Counted from the first letter of the stretch, positions 7,293 through 15,579 are shown. The stretch: DNA of 32,569 bases from Mesorhizobium sp. NFR06 (GCF_900115245.1 NZ_FOVT01000030.1:1-32569), one strand, 5' to 3'. Program-made: numbers and translations. Notes: generated by a model not told the origin, from the sequence alone.

Positions 7293-9188
7293 TCAGCTTT
7301 CGTTTGCTGCTTTTTGCGCCGCGGGCTCGGGCGGCGGAGCATCCTCGGCCCGGGCTTCCACCGCAGAGGCTCCCGCTTCTGCCGGTTTGCGCCACTTGCG
7401 GATGAAGGCGACGACGCGGTCGGCGATTTCACCGGCGCTGAGGAAGACCGGCACACGCGCCACCGGCGCGGTCGGCTCGAAGGACAGTCCAAGGCCGGTG
7501 ATCCTGCCTTTTTCGTCGACATCGCGAACGATCAGCTCGATCGGGCCGATCATCACGCGGTCGGCATATTCGGCGTGGCCGGCAAGCCGCTCTGTAACCA
7601 GCTCGGCGACGGTGAGTTTCTGCTCGGCCTCAGTGAGACCGGGCGCATAGGCGGCTTCCAGCTCCGCCGCCGAGCGGGCCGGATCGACGGCGAAGGCGCC
7701 GAAGAAGTCGGCATCCTCGGGGTCGACCACGGCGCGGCTGGCGAACAGCTTGTCGAGCAGGCGCGGGTAGCGGTCCGGCACGAAGATGTAGACCTGGTCG
7801 CCGGTGGCCAGCCGACCCATGTCCTGGAAGCGCATCGAGCGGCCGTCGCGCAGCACCAGCGAGGGCCTTGCCCAGCGCGGGATGCGCTCGCCGCGCGCCA
7901 CCGGGCTGCCTGGCGCCACGCGATAGGCGAGCAGTTCGTGGTGGGCCGAGCCCGGCAGTTCGAGCTCGACCTTGTCGAGTGGTCCCAGACGGGCAGGCAC
8001 GATCAGGCCGAGGCGGCGCGCCAGCGGCCCGACGGTCCAGCCCTGCACGACCAGGGACACGAGCACGATGATGAAGGCGGCGTTGAAGATCAGCCGGCCA
8101 TGTTCGAGGCCGCCGAGCAGCGGCGTGATGGCGAGCAGGATCGAGACCGCGCCGCGCAGGCCGACCCAGGAGACAAAGGCGACCTCGGGGCGCGGCAGGC
8201 GGAACGGGATCAGGCAAAGCCAGACGGCGACCGGCCGCGCGACGAAGATCAGGAACAGCCCGAGCAGGACCGCGGGCACCAGGATCGCCGGGAACTGCGA
8301 GGGCGTGGCGAACAGGCCGAGGATCAGGAACATGATGATCTGCGCCAGCCACGACATGCCGTCCTGGAAGCGCTTCAGGATGGTGACGGCGCGGATGTCG
8401 GAATTGCCGGCGATGAGGCCGGCAAGATAGACGGCGAGGAAGCCCGAGCCGCCAATGGCGCCGGCGGCGGCAAACACCATCAGCGAGAGGGTCAGCACGA
8501 AGATCGGCAGCAGGCCGTGGTCGAGGTTCAGTCGCTCGACCAGACGCACGATGCCAAAGCCGCCGAGCACGCCGACAATGGCGCCGAGCCCCATATTGAC
8601 AAGAAAACCGAGCAGCAGGCTGGTGGCCAGCACGTTGGCTTCCGGGTTGGCGTGCGCGGCGATGATCTCGACCAGGGTGATGGTGAGGAAGATGGCGATC
8701 GGGTCATTGGTGCCGGATTCCACCTCGAGTGTCGAACGCACGCGCTCGCGCAGATGGATTTCGCCGGCGCGCAGCAGGAAGAACACGGCGGCCGCGTCGG
8801 TCGAGGCGACGGCGGCGCCAAGCAGCGAGGATTCCAGCCAGCTGAGCTTGAGAAAATAGGAAGCGGCGACGCTGAAGATGCCGGTCGTCAGGATGACGCC
8901 GATCGTGGCCAGCGACAGCGCCGGCCCGGCCGCTTGCCGCAGCGCGTTCAGCGGCGTGCCGAAACCGGAATCGAACAGGATGATGGCCAAGGCCAGTGAG
9001 CCGGCAAAATACGCCAGCCGCGCATTGTCGAACTCGATGCCGAGGCCATCGACGCCGGTGGCAAGTCCGATGCAGAGGAAGAGGAGCAGCAGGGGAGCGC
9101 CGAAGCGGAAGGCGATCAGGCTCGAAAACGCGGCGGCGACAATGAGCGCCGTGCCGACCAGCGTCACGAGATAGATCGCATGCTCCAT
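7293..9188 (-). CDS. CPA1-family potassium/proton antiporter (CvrA/NhaP2-like)
   Basis: A 631-residue inner-membrane antiporter. Residues 1 to about 390 form some 12 hydrophobic segments with CPA1 hallmarks: ILFDSGFGTP (70-79), STDAAAVFFLL (129-139) and ESGTNDPIAIF (157-167), whose Asn161-Asp162 pair belongs to the ion site. The rest is soluble: a TrkA-C/RCK-like domain (about 420-500, with MRFQDMGRLATGDQVYIFV) and a CorC/HlyC-like tail, matching the CvrA/NhaP2 architecture for K+/H+ exchange and ligand gating. The last 30 residues are Ala/Pro/Glu-rich. It lies between gap and pgk, genes that are usually closer, in the same orientation, with gaps of about 100-155 bases. Substrate K+ rather than Na+ follows from subfamily resemblance. 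Confidence 0.87.
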   Translation of the reverse strand: MEHAIYLVTLVGTALIVAAAFSSLIAFRFGAPLLLLFLCIGLATGVDGLGIEFDNARLAYFAGSLALAIILFDSGFGTPLNALRQAAGPALSLATIGVILTTGIFSVAASYFLKLSWLESSLLGAAVASTDAAAVFFLLRAGEIHLRERVRSTLEVESGTNDPIAIFLTITLVEIIAAHANPEANVLATSLLLGFLVNMGLGAIVGVLGGFGIVRLVERLNLDHGLLPIFVLTLSLMVFAAAGAIGGSGFLAVYLAGLIAGNSDIRAVTILKRFQDGMSWLAQIIMFLILGLFATPSQFPAILVPAVLLGLFLIFVARPVAVWLCLIPFRLPRPEVAFVSWVGLRGAVSILLAITPLLGGLEHGRLIFNAAFIIVLVSLVVQGWTVGPLARRLGLIVPARLGPLDKVELELPGSAHHELLAYRVAPGSPVARGERIPRWARPSLVLRDGRSMRFQDMGRLATGDQVYIFVPDRYPRLLDKLFASRAVVDPEDADFFGAFAVDPARSAAELEAAYAPGLTEAEQKLTVAELVTERLAGHAEYADRVMIGPIELIVRDVDEKGRITGLGLSFEPTAPVARVPVFLSAGEIADRVVAFIRKWRKPAEAGASAVEARAEDAPPPEPAAQKAANES

Positions 9189-9295
9189 CCGCTAGTGCCC
9201 CTCCAATCCCTCTATCTGTCGCTTTACCGGAGAGTGGGGCGAAGACATGACCAGCGCAAGGCGACGGCGTGGTTTTTGGCGCAGCCGGCCAATAA

Positions 9296-9321
9296 AAACG
9301 CCCGGCCGAGGCCGGGCGTTT
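9296..9321 (-). terminator. Terminator of gap
   Basis: AAACGCCCGGCC (9296-9307) and GGCCGGGCGTTT (9310-9321) form a 12-base stem with a GA loop. On the minus strand it follows the gap stop codon and continues into a T-rich stretch. This separates gap transcription from the antiporter gene downstream. Confidence 0.85.
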
Positions 9322-9344
9322 GGATCTGCTTAGCGAGCCTTGGA

Positions 9345-10355
9345 TCAGGCGATGGTCTTGCCGAAGGCGACGGCGGTGTCGCCCATGCGGTTCGAAAAGC
9401 CCCACTCGTTGTCGTACCAGGACAGCACCGAGACGAAATTGCCGTCCATCACCTTGGTCTGGTCGAGCGCCACGATCGAGGAATGCGGGTCGTGGTTGAA
9501 GTCGATCGACACGTTCGGATGATGGGTGACCGAAAGCACGCCCTTGAGCTTGCCTTTGGAAGCAGCGATGACCGCTTCGTTGATCTCCTGCGCGGTGGTC
9601 GAGCGCTTGGCGATGAACTTGAAATCGACGACCGAGACGTTCGGGGTCGGCACGCGGATCGAGATGCCGTCGAGCTTGCCCTTGAGCTCGGGCAGCACGA
9701 GGCCGATCGCCTTGGCCGCCCCGGTCGAGGTCGGGATCTGCGAAAGCGCCGCCGCGCGGGCGCGGTAGAGATCCTTGTGCATGGTGTCCAGCGTCGGCTG
9801 GTCGCCGGTGTAGGAGTGGATCGTCGTCATCATGCCCTTCTCGATGCCTACGGTCTCGTGCAGCACCGCCGCCAGCGGCGCCAGGCAGTTGGTGGTGCAG
9901 GACGCGTTCGAGATGACGATGTGGTCTTTGGTCAGCTTGTCGTGGTTGATGCCGTAGACGACGGTGAGATCAGCGCCTTCGGCCGGCGCCGAAACGAGGA
10001 CGCGCTTGGCGCCGGCGGTGAGGTGCGCGGCAGCCTTGTCGCGGGCAGTGAAAATGCCGGTGCATTCGAGCGCGATGTCGACGCCGAGTTCCTTCCATGG
10101 CAGCTGGGTCGGATCCTTGATCGCGGTGACCTTGAACTTCTCGGTGCCGACCGAGATCTGGTCGCCGTCGACGGTCACCTCATGCGGAAAGCGGCCGTGC
10201 ACGCTGTCATAACGCAGCAGATGCGCGTTGGTCTCGACCGGCCCGAGATCGTTGACGGCGACGACCTCGATGTCCTTGCGGCCGGATTCGTGGATGGCGC
10301 GCAGGATGTTGCGGCCGATACGGCCAAATCCATTGATGGCAACTCTGACGGTCAT
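9345..10355 (-). CDS. gap: Glyceraldehyde-3-phosphate dehydrogenase, type I
   Basis: A 336-residue NAD-type enzyme that oxidises glyceraldehyde 3-phosphate to 1,3-bisphosphoglycerate. NAD site INGFGRIGRN is at 7-16. The catalytic Cys153 is in SNASCTTNC and its partner His180 in TTIHSYTGDQ. The ...VAVNDLGP segment after beta-strand 2 fits NAD preference. The start at 10355 is supported by GGGAGAGAACA directly upstream; the longer frame reading into tkt is a shadow. It lies downstream of tkt on the same strand with a 155-base gap that holds a LacI-type palindrome at 10444-10456. Confidence 0.97.
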   Translation of the reverse strand: MTVRVAINGFGRIGRNILRAIHESGRKDIEVVAVNDLGPVETNAHLLRYDSVHGRFPHEVTVDGDQISVGTEKFKVTAIKDPTQLPWKELGVDIALECTGIFTARDKAAAHLTAGAKRVLVSAPAEGADLTVVYGINHDKLTKDHIVISNASCTTNCLAPLAAVLHETVGIEKGMMTTIHSYTGDQPTLDTMHKDLYRARAAALSQIPTSTGAAKAIGLVLPELKGKLDGISIRVPTPNVSVVDFKFIAKRSTTAQEINEAVIAASKGKLKGVLSVTHHPNVSIDFNHDPHSSIVALDQTKVMDGNFVSVLSWYDNEWGFSNRMGDTAVAFGKTIA

Positions 10356-10443
10356 TGTTCTCTCCCTTGGGGGCTGGAAAGCGGATGGGTCCGCAGCTTC
10401 ATAACGGCGGATGGCGCAAGAATCCAGCCGCAGGAGGTTGAAT

Positions 10444-10456
10444 CTAAATCGATTAG
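10444..10456. promoter_or_regulatory. Candidate LacI-family operator upstream of gap
   Basis: CTAAATCGATTAG is centred on ATCGAT and nearly symmetric, the general shape of sites bound by LacI-family sugar regulators. It lies about 90 bases upstream of the gap ATG, between tkt and gap. The cognate regulator is not in the window; the assignment is by shape only. Confidence 0.35.
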
Positions 10457-10510
10457 GTTGGTCCAGCCCGGCAAAACCGTTAATCGGCGCTGCCGGGCCC
10501 GAGCCAATTC

Positions 10511-12502
10511 CTACCTGCCGTGCAGACGGGCTTCGACCGCATTTGCCGCGGCCTCGGCGGTGATGCCGAAATGCGGATAGAGCTGTTCGATCGACCCCGA
10601 CGCGCCGAAGCCGTGCATGCCGACGAAGATGCCGTCGGTGCCGATCAGGTGATCCCAGCCCTGGCGGATGCCAGCCTCGATCGCGACCTTCACCTTGGCG
10701 TTGCCGATCGTCTTCTTGCGGTACTCGTCGCTCTGCTGGTCGAACAGCTCGAAGCAGGGCACCGAGACGACGCGGGTCGGATGGCCATGCTTTTCCAGGA
10801 GGTCGCGCGCGCCGAGCGCGATCTCGACCTCGGAACCCGTGGCAAAGATCGTCACGACCGCCTCGCCGCTGGCGGCGGCAAGCTCGTAGGCGCCCTGACT
10901 GCTCAGGTTCTTGGCGCTGAATTCGGCGCGCACCGTCGGCAGGTTCTGGCGGGTCAGCGCCAGGGTCGACGGCGTCTTTTCGGTTTCGAGCGCGATCTGC
11001 CAGCATTCGGCGGTTTCGACCGCATCGGCCGGGCGGAAAACATTGTGGTTCGGAATGGCGCGCAGCGCCGCCAGATGCTCGACCGGCTGGTGCGTCGGGC
11101 CGTCCTCGCCGAGACCGATCGAATCATGCGTCATGACGAAGATCGAGCGGATGCCCATCAGCGAGGCCAGGCGCATCGACGGGCGGGCATAGTCAGAGAA
11201 GCACAGGAAAGTGCCGCCATAGGCGATCAGGCCGCCATGCAGGGTCAGGCCGTTGATTGCCGCCGCCATGCCGTGCTCGCGGATGCCGTAATGGACATAG
11301 CGCTGGCCGTAATCGTCCGGCGTGATGTTCTTGGTCTGGCTGGTCTTGGTGTTGTTGGAGCCGGTGAGATCGGCCGAGCCGCCAACGGTTTCCGGCACCG
11401 CGCCATTGATCACTTCCAGCGCCATTTCCGACGACTTGCGGGTGGCGACCTTCGGCTTGTCGGTCGAGAGCTTCTTCTTGTAGTCGGCGATGACGGCATC
11501 GAAATTGGACGGCAGCTTGCCCGAGATACGACGTTCGAATTCGCTTCTGAGCTTGGCGTCGGCCTTGGCAAGACGGCCTTCCCAATCGGCGCGCGCCTTG
11601 GCGCCGCCGGTGCCGACGGCGCGCCAGGCGCCGAGGATGTCGGCCGGAACCTCGAAGGGCGGCGAGTCCCAATTGAAGAATTTGCGCGCGCCGGCGATTT
11701 CCTCGGCGCCGAGCGGCGAGCCGTGCGCCTTGTTGGTGCCGGCCTTGGTCGGGGCGCCGAAGCCGATGGTGGTCTTGCAGGCAATCATCGTCGGCTTGTC
11801 GGAATGGCGCGCCGCCTCGATGGCATAGGCGATGGCTTCCGGATCCGTGCCGTCGATGTGGCTGGCGTTCCAACCGGAAGCCTGGAAGCGCGCGACCTGA
11901 TCGGTGTTGTCGGCAAGCGAGACCGGGCCGTCGATCGAGATGTTGTTGTTGTCCCAGAAGACGATCAGCTTGTTGAGCTTCAGGTGGCCGGCAAGCGCGA
12001 TGGCTTCCTGGGAAACGCCTTCCATCAGGCAGCCGTCACCGCACAGCACATAGGTGTAGTGGTTGACGAGATCGTTGCCGAAGGCGGCGTTCATGATGCG
12101 CTCGCCCAGCGCGAAGCCGACCGAATTGGCAAGGCCCTGGCCGAGCGGGCCGGTGGTGGTCTCGATGCCGGCGGCATGGCCGTGTTCGGGATGGCCGGCG
12201 GTCTTGGAACCAAGCTGGCGGAAATTCTTGATCTGGTCGATCGTCATGTCCTCATAGCCGGTCAGGTAGAGGAGCGAGTAAAGCAGCATCGAGCCGTGGC
12301 CGGCCGACAGGATGAAGCGGTCGCGGTCAGCCCAGTGCGGGGCCTTGGCGTCGAATTTCAGGAAGCGGCTGAACAGCACCGTGGCGATGTCGGCGCAGCC
12401 CATCGGCAGGCCGGGATGGCCTGAATTCGCCTTCTCGACGGCATCCATGGAAAGAAAACGGATCGCGTTCGCCATCCGGTCATGTTGTTCGCGCGAGCTC
12501 AT
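10511..12502 (-). CDS. tkt: Transketolase
   Basis: A 663-residue thiamine-diphosphate enzyme that moves two-carbon units among sugar phosphates in the non-oxidative pentose phosphate (and Calvin) pathway. Residues seen: substrate-binding ANSGHPGLPMG (25-35), TPP motif GDGCLMEG (155-162) with the cofactor motif ending at Asn187 in WDNNNISIDG, and the pyrimidine-domain signature DSIGLGEDGPTHQPVEHL. The C-terminal GQYRK-type domain is complete. The start MSSREQHDRM at 12502 follows GGAGGAAGC. A promoter on the same strand lies at 12557-12584. It is the first gene of the minus-strand carbon cluster. Confidence 0.96.
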   Translation of the reverse strand: MSSREQHDRMANAIRFLSMDAVEKANSGHPGLPMGCADIATVLFSRFLKFDAKAPHWADRDRFILSAGHGSMLLYSLLYLTGYEDMTIDQIKNFRQLGSKTAGHPEHGHAAGIETTTGPLGQGLANSVGFALGERIMNAAFGNDLVNHYTYVLCGDGCLMEGVSQEAIALAGHLKLNKLIVFWDNNNISIDGPVSLADNTDQVARFQASGWNASHIDGTDPEAIAYAIEAARHSDKPTMIACKTTIGFGAPTKAGTNKAHGSPLGAEEIAGARKFFNWDSPPFEVPADILGAWRAVGTGGAKARADWEGRLAKADAKLRSEFERRISGKLPSNFDAVIADYKKKLSTDKPKVATRKSSEMALEVINGAVPETVGGSADLTGSNNTKTSQTKNITPDDYGQRYVHYGIREHGMAAAINGLTLHGGLIAYGGTFLCFSDYARPSMRLASLMGIRSIFVMTHDSIGLGEDGPTHQPVEHLAALRAIPNHNVFRPADAVETAECWQIALETEKTPSTLALTRQNLPTVRAEFSAKNLSSQGAYELAAASGEAVVTIFATGSEVEIALGARDLLEKHGHPTRVVSVPCFELFDQQSDEYRKKTIGNAKVKVAIEAGIRQGWDHLIGTDGIFVGMHGFGASGSIEQLYPHFGITAEAAANAVEARLHGR

Positions 12503-12556
12503 GCTTCCTCCGGGGTGGGGGTTGGGGCTTGGGAGTGCCCTGGAAAGGGTGCGCGA

Positions 12557-12584
12557 CACATAGCAGGCGCGGCCCTTGAGTCAA
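12557..12584 (-). promoter_or_regulatory. Promoter of tkt
   Basis: Read on the minus strand: TTGACT (complement of 12579-12584), a 16-base spacer, then TATGTG (complement of 12557-12562). Both boxes fit a sigma-70-type promoter. Transcription would start near 12550, about 50 bases before the tkt ATG. Confidence 0.6.
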
Positions 12585-12667
12585 CAAATCGGCCGGTTTT
12601 TGCCGCGCTTGTGATGCGGTCGGGCGCCGTACATTAGCGATAGCGGGGGACAGTCGCGAGAGCTTTG

Positions 12668-12696
12668 TTGACGCGCCCTTCACCCGGTGCCTAATC
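12668..12696 (+). promoter_or_regulatory. Promoter of the DUF4164-zapA operon
   Basis: TTGACG (12668-12673), a 17-base spacer and CTAATC (12691-12696). It is divergent from the tkt promoter about 90 bases away and would give a leader of about 58 bases that contains the palindrome at 12708-12724. Confidence 0.55.
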
Positions 12697-12707
12697 TTTC
12701 CGAGGTA

Positions 12708-12724
12708 ACGCGTTCTGAACGCGT
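12708..12724. repeat. 17-base palindrome in the zapA operon leader
   Basis: ACGCGTTC (12708-12715), a single T, then GAACGCGT (12717-12724), an exact 8-base inverted repeat. It begins about where transcription from the 12668-12696 promoter would start, so it could be an operator overlapping +1 or a 5' hairpin. Confidence 0.5.
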
Positions 12725-12760
12725 GCGATTCGGTGATGGGCAGGGCACAGGACGAAGGCC

Positions 12761-13033
12761 ATGACCGGGGACACGACCCTCAAGGAAGTTATCGCCAGGC
12801 TGGGCAAGGCCATGGAAGGCCTCGAAAATGCCGTGGCGGCGCGGCTCGAGCACGAGCGCGATTATTCGGAAGCCGAGGCCGAGGTGCAGCGTATGAACGC
12901 CGACCGGTCGCGTCTGGCGCAAGAGCTCGACAATTCCGAAGCGCGCGCCGAACGGCTGGAAGATGCCAACAAGGAAGTGTCGCGCCGGCTGGTGACCGCC
13001 ATGGAAACCATCCGGGCGGTTCTGGACAGGTAA
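12761..13033 (+). CDS. DUF4164 coiled-coil protein
   Basis: A 90-residue, highly charged protein predicted to be a single long coiled coil: heptad-like repeats of Leu/Ala run from about residue 15 to 85 (ARLEHERDYSEAEAEVQRMN and onward). DUF4164 proteins of Rhizobiales sit directly before zapA, as here with 4 bases between stop and start, so a link with division-ring assembly is a reasonable inference. No enzymatic motif is present. The ribosome site CGAAGG is weak but well spaced. Confidence 0.85.
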   Translation: MTGDTTLKEVIARLGKAMEGLENAVAARLEHERDYSEAEAEVQRMNADRSRLAQELDNSEARAERLEDANKEVSRRLVTAMETIRAVLDR

Positions 13034-13037
13034 GGCA

Positions 13038-13403
13038 ATGGCACAGGTCACGGTTTCCATCGACGGCAAGCAGTATCGCATGGCCTGCGACGAGGGACAG
13101 GAAGAGCACCTGATCGACCTCGCCGAGCGTTTCGACCGCTATGTCTCGCATCTGAAGGATTCCTTCGGCGAGATCGGCGACCAGCGGCTTACCGTCATGG
13201 CCGGCATCATGGTGATGGACGAGCTGTCCGAGCTCACCAAGCGCGTCAAGGGCATGGAGAGCGAGGTTCTGACGCTGCGCAAGACACGCGACGAAGCGCT
13301 GACCAAGGCGGACAAGAGCGACAGCGTGCTGACCACGGCGCTCGACGCGCTGGCGCAGCGCATGGAAGATCTCACGGCGACGCTGGCGATAAAGAGAGCC
13401 TGA
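13038..13403 (+). CDS. zapA: Cell division protein ZapA
   Basis: A 121-residue ZapA protein that bundles FtsZ filaments at the division site in the cytoplasm. The globular N-terminal head is recognised by VTVSIDGKQYRMACDEGQEE (4-23) and HLIDLAERFD (24-33), followed by AGIMVMDELSELTKRV and a C-terminal coiled coil that dimerises. Length and order are normal for the family. It is the second gene of the DUF4164-zapA operon. The 184-base space after it was examined for 6S RNA, which often follows zapA in alphaproteobacteria; none was recognised. Confidence 0.93.
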   Translation: MAQVTVSIDGKQYRMACDEGQEEHLIDLAERFDRYVSHLKDSFGEIGDQRLTVMAGIMVMDELSELTKRVKGMESEVLTLRKTRDEALTKADKSDSVLTTALDALAQRMEDLTATLAIKRA

Positions 13404-13522
13404 GCGGCGCTACCGATCACGAACGCAGGAAATCCTGCCGCGGATTGTCCGGTGGTCGCGAAAAAATTCGCCCTTCGGCGGCCTTGGCCGCGGCTGTCGG
13501 CGTTTCGCCGAAGCCGCGATGG

Positions 13523-13535
13523 TGCTAGCTTAGCA
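13523..13535 (+). promoter_or_regulatory. Short palindrome in the peroxiredoxin upstream region
   Basis: TGCTA-GCT-TAGCA is an exact 5-base inverted repeat 52 bases before the peroxiredoxin ATG. It overlaps a CTAGCT that could serve as a -10 element. It could be an operator for an oxidative-stress regulator, but it is short and no regulator can be named. Confidence 0.3.
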
Positions 13536-13587
13536 TCCGCGCCGGCCGCACCGGCCACTGTTTCACAAAAAAGGGTAGGGATAGGTC

Positions 13588-14247
13588 ATGAGTCTTCGTA
13601 TCAACGATATCGCGCCGGATTTCACGGCCGAGACCACGCAGGGCACCATCAAGTTCCACGATTGGATCGGCGACGGCTGGGCGGTGCTGTTCAGCCATCC
13701 GAAGAATTTCACGCCGGTCTGCACCACCGAGCTCGGCACCATGGCCGGCCTCGAGGGCGAGTTCAAAAAGCGCAACGTCAAGATCATCGGCATTTCCGTC
13801 GATCCGGTGGCGAGCCACGACAAGTGGCAGGCCGACATCAAGACCGCCACCGGCCAGACGGTGAACTACCCGCTGATCGGCGACAAGGATCTGAAGGTCG
13901 CCAAGCTTTATGAAATGCTGCCGGCCGGCGCCGGCGAGAGCTCCGAAGGCCGCACGCCGGCCGACAACGCCACCGTGCGTTCGGTCTACGTCATCGGCCC
14001 GGACAAGAAGATCAAGCTGGTGCTGACCTATCCGATGACCACAGGCCGCAACTTCGACGAGATCCTGCGCGTCATCGATTCCATCCAGCTCACGGCCAAG
14101 CATCAGGTGGCGACGCCTGCGAACTGGAAGCAGGGCGAGGACGTCATCATCACCGCCGCCGTCTCCAACGAGGATGCGATCAAGCGCTTCGGCGCCTACG
14201 AGACGGTGCTGCCGTATCTGCGCAAGACCAAGCAGCCGACGGCCTGA
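13588..14247 (+). CDS. 1-Cys (Prx6-type) peroxiredoxin
   Basis: A 219-residue peroxiredoxin of the Prx6 subfamily that reduces hydrogen peroxide and organic hydroperoxides in the cytosol. The peroxidatic cysteine is Cys45 in HPKNFTPVCTTELG. The Prx6 C-terminal domain is present (ATPANWKQGEDVIITAAVSN) and no second resolving Cys is visible, so an external thiol must recycle it. The start MSLRINDIAPDF follows AGGGATAGG. It stands alone, with a composite palindromic repeat after its stop codon that may end its transcript. Confidence 0.93.
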   Translation: MSLRINDIAPDFTAETTQGTIKFHDWIGDGWAVLFSHPKNFTPVCTTELGTMAGLEGEFKKRNVKIIGISVDPVASHDKWQADIKTATGQTVNYPLIGDKDLKVAKLYEMLPAGAGESSEGRTPADNATVRSVYVIGPDKKIKLVLTYPMTTGRNFDEILRVIDSIQLTAKHQVATPANWKQGEDVIITAAVSNEDAIKRFGAYETVLPYLRKTKQPTA

Positions 14248-14260
14248 GCTTTCCTTCTCC

Positions 14261-14485
14261 CCTTCTCCCCGTTCAACGGGGAGAAGGTGCCCGAAGGGCG
14301 GATGAGGGGCGGCGCGGCATTCCGACAATGAGCGCGCCCCAGCCTCCCAATGTCTCGCTCTGGATGACACCCTCGCAGACTTGGCGCCGCCCCTCATTGC
14401 CCTGCCCATCCCTCGCTGCAACTGGGTTGCAGCTACGGAGGGTGGACCGGGCATTTCTCCCCGTATCGTATAGAGACGGGGAGAG
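14261..14485. repeat. Composite palindromic intergenic repeat (RIME-like)
   Basis: The left hairpin is a perfect 13-base inverted repeat around a single C (14261-14273 CCTTCTCCCCGTT, 14275-14287). Next, GATGAGGGGCGGCGC (14301-14315) is matched in inverse at 14384-14398 (14 of 15 bases). A second CTCCCCG/CGGGGAG hairpin lies at 14454-14485. The layout is therefore hairpin, arm, unique centre, inverted arm, hairpin. Rhizobial genomes carry many intergenic mosaic elements with CTTCTCCCCG...CGGGGAGAAGG and GGATGAGGGGC blocks, and this looks like a full copy. Copy number cannot be checked here. Confidence 0.7.
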
Positions 14486-14532
14486 AGGGCTGGCATCGCG
14501 GCCTTCGCCAATCGCGGGCGTCCAACAAAAAA

Positions 14533-14552
14533 GGCGGCGCCGAAGCGCCGCC
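14533..14552 (-). terminator. Terminator of rpoH
   Basis: GGCGGCGC (14533-14540), loop CGAA, GCGCCGCC (14545-14552). On the minus strand it follows the rpoH stop and is followed by a T-run (complement of 14527-14532). T residues on the other side let it stop plus-strand transcripts as well. Confidence 0.88.
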
Positions 14553-14576
14553 TTTTTCATTGATGCCTTGAGCTTG

Positions 14577-15488
14577 TTAAGCCGCCGGCTGCGCCTCGAT
14601 GGTGCGCAGCGCCTGGGTCTGGCGCTTGGCGGCGGCCTTGACCGCGTCCTGCACCTTCTCGAAGGCGCGCACCTCGATCTGGCGCACGCGCTCGCGGCTG
14701 ATGTCGAACTCGGCCGACAGCTCTTCCAGCGTCAGCGGCTCTTCGGCAAGGCGACGCGCCTCGAAGATGCGCCGCTCGCGCTCGTTAAGCACCGACAGGG
14801 CGCCGGAGAGCATGGCGCGCCGGTTTTCCAGCTCGTCCTGCTCGATCAGCATCTCTTCCTGGCTTTCGTGGTCGTCGACCAGCCAGTCCTGCCATTCGCC
14901 GGACTCGCCCTCGCTCGCCCGGATCGGAGCGTTGAGCGAAGCGTCGCCCGACAGGCGGCGGTTCATCGACACCACTTCGGCCTCGGAGACGTTGAGGCGG
15001 GTGGCGATCTCGGCGATCTGGTCGGGCTTCAAGTCGCCGTCGTCGAGCGCCTGGATCTTGCCCTTCACCTTGCGCAGGTTGAAGAACAGACGCTTCTGGT
15101 TGGCGGTGGTGCCCATCTTGACCAGGCTCCACGAGCGCAGGATGTATTCCTGGATCGAGGCCTTGATCCACCACATGGCATAGGTGGCGAGCCGGAAACC
15201 ACGCTCCGGTTCGAATTTCTTCACGGCCTGCATGAGGCCGACATTGCCTTCCGAGATCACCTCGCCGATCGGCAGGCCGTAGCCGCGATAACCCATGGCG
15301 ATCTTGGCGACGAGCCGCAAATGGCTGGTGACGAGCTTGTGGGCGGCGGAAGTGTCCTGATGCTCGGCATAACGCTTGGCGAGCATGTACTCTTCCTGCG
15401 GCTGAAGCATCGGAAAGCGGCGGATTTCTTCCAGGTAACGGGCGAGACCGCCTTCACCGGAAACGATACTGGGTAATGATTGGGCCAT
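14577..15488 (-). CDS. rpoH: RNA polymerase sigma factor RpoH (sigma-32)
   Basis: A 303-residue heat-shock sigma factor. Region 2 contains FEPERGFRLATYAMWWIKAS (92-111). The RpoH box QKRLFFNLR is at 131-139, which separates it from RpoD. Region 4.2 has the HTH LEELSAEFDISRERVRQIEV near 255-275. It directs polymerase to chaperone and protease promoters under heat and other stress. Rhizobia usually have two or more RpoH paralogues; which one this is cannot be decided from one window. The 216-base upstream region holds a TATATA-like box and a repeated ACGCTAAA motif. Confidence 0.95.
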   Translation of the reverse strand: MAQSLPSIVSGEGGLARYLEEIRRFPMLQPQEEYMLAKRYAEHQDTSAAHKLVTSHLRLVAKIAMGYRGYGLPIGEVISEGNVGLMQAVKKFEPERGFRLATYAMWWIKASIQEYILRSWSLVKMGTTANQKRLFFNLRKVKGKIQALDDGDLKPDQIAEIATRLNVSEAEVVSMNRRLSGDASLNAPIRASEGESGEWQDWLVDDHESQEEMLIEQDELENRRAMLSGALSVLNERERRIFEARRLAEEPLTLEELSAEFDISRERVRQIEVRAFEKVQDAVKAAAKRQTQALRTIEAQPAA

Positions 15489-15579
15489 GATAGCGCCCCC
15501 TCTCTCTTTGGAGTGGATGCCCCCGAAACGCGGCGGGCATGCGTTGCGGATGTCAAAGGCTCATCCGCGACAACCTCTT

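Noticed and set aside
7287..8999. 570-codon plus-strand frame opposite the antiporter
   Set aside because: Low-complexity Asp/Arg/Gly/Gln translation typical of an antisense shadow; the opposite strand encodes a full antiporter.
10466..10498. GCCCGGCA/TGCCGGGC inverted repeat after tkt as a terminator
   Set aside because: The 17-base loop is long and there is no T-run on the minus strand, so it is not supported as a rho-independent terminator.
13404..13587. Possible 6S RNA downstream of zapA
   Set aside because: The location fits alphaproteobacterial 6S RNA, but neither the long closing stem nor a central bubble could be found, and the gap mostly holds the peroxiredoxin promoter region.
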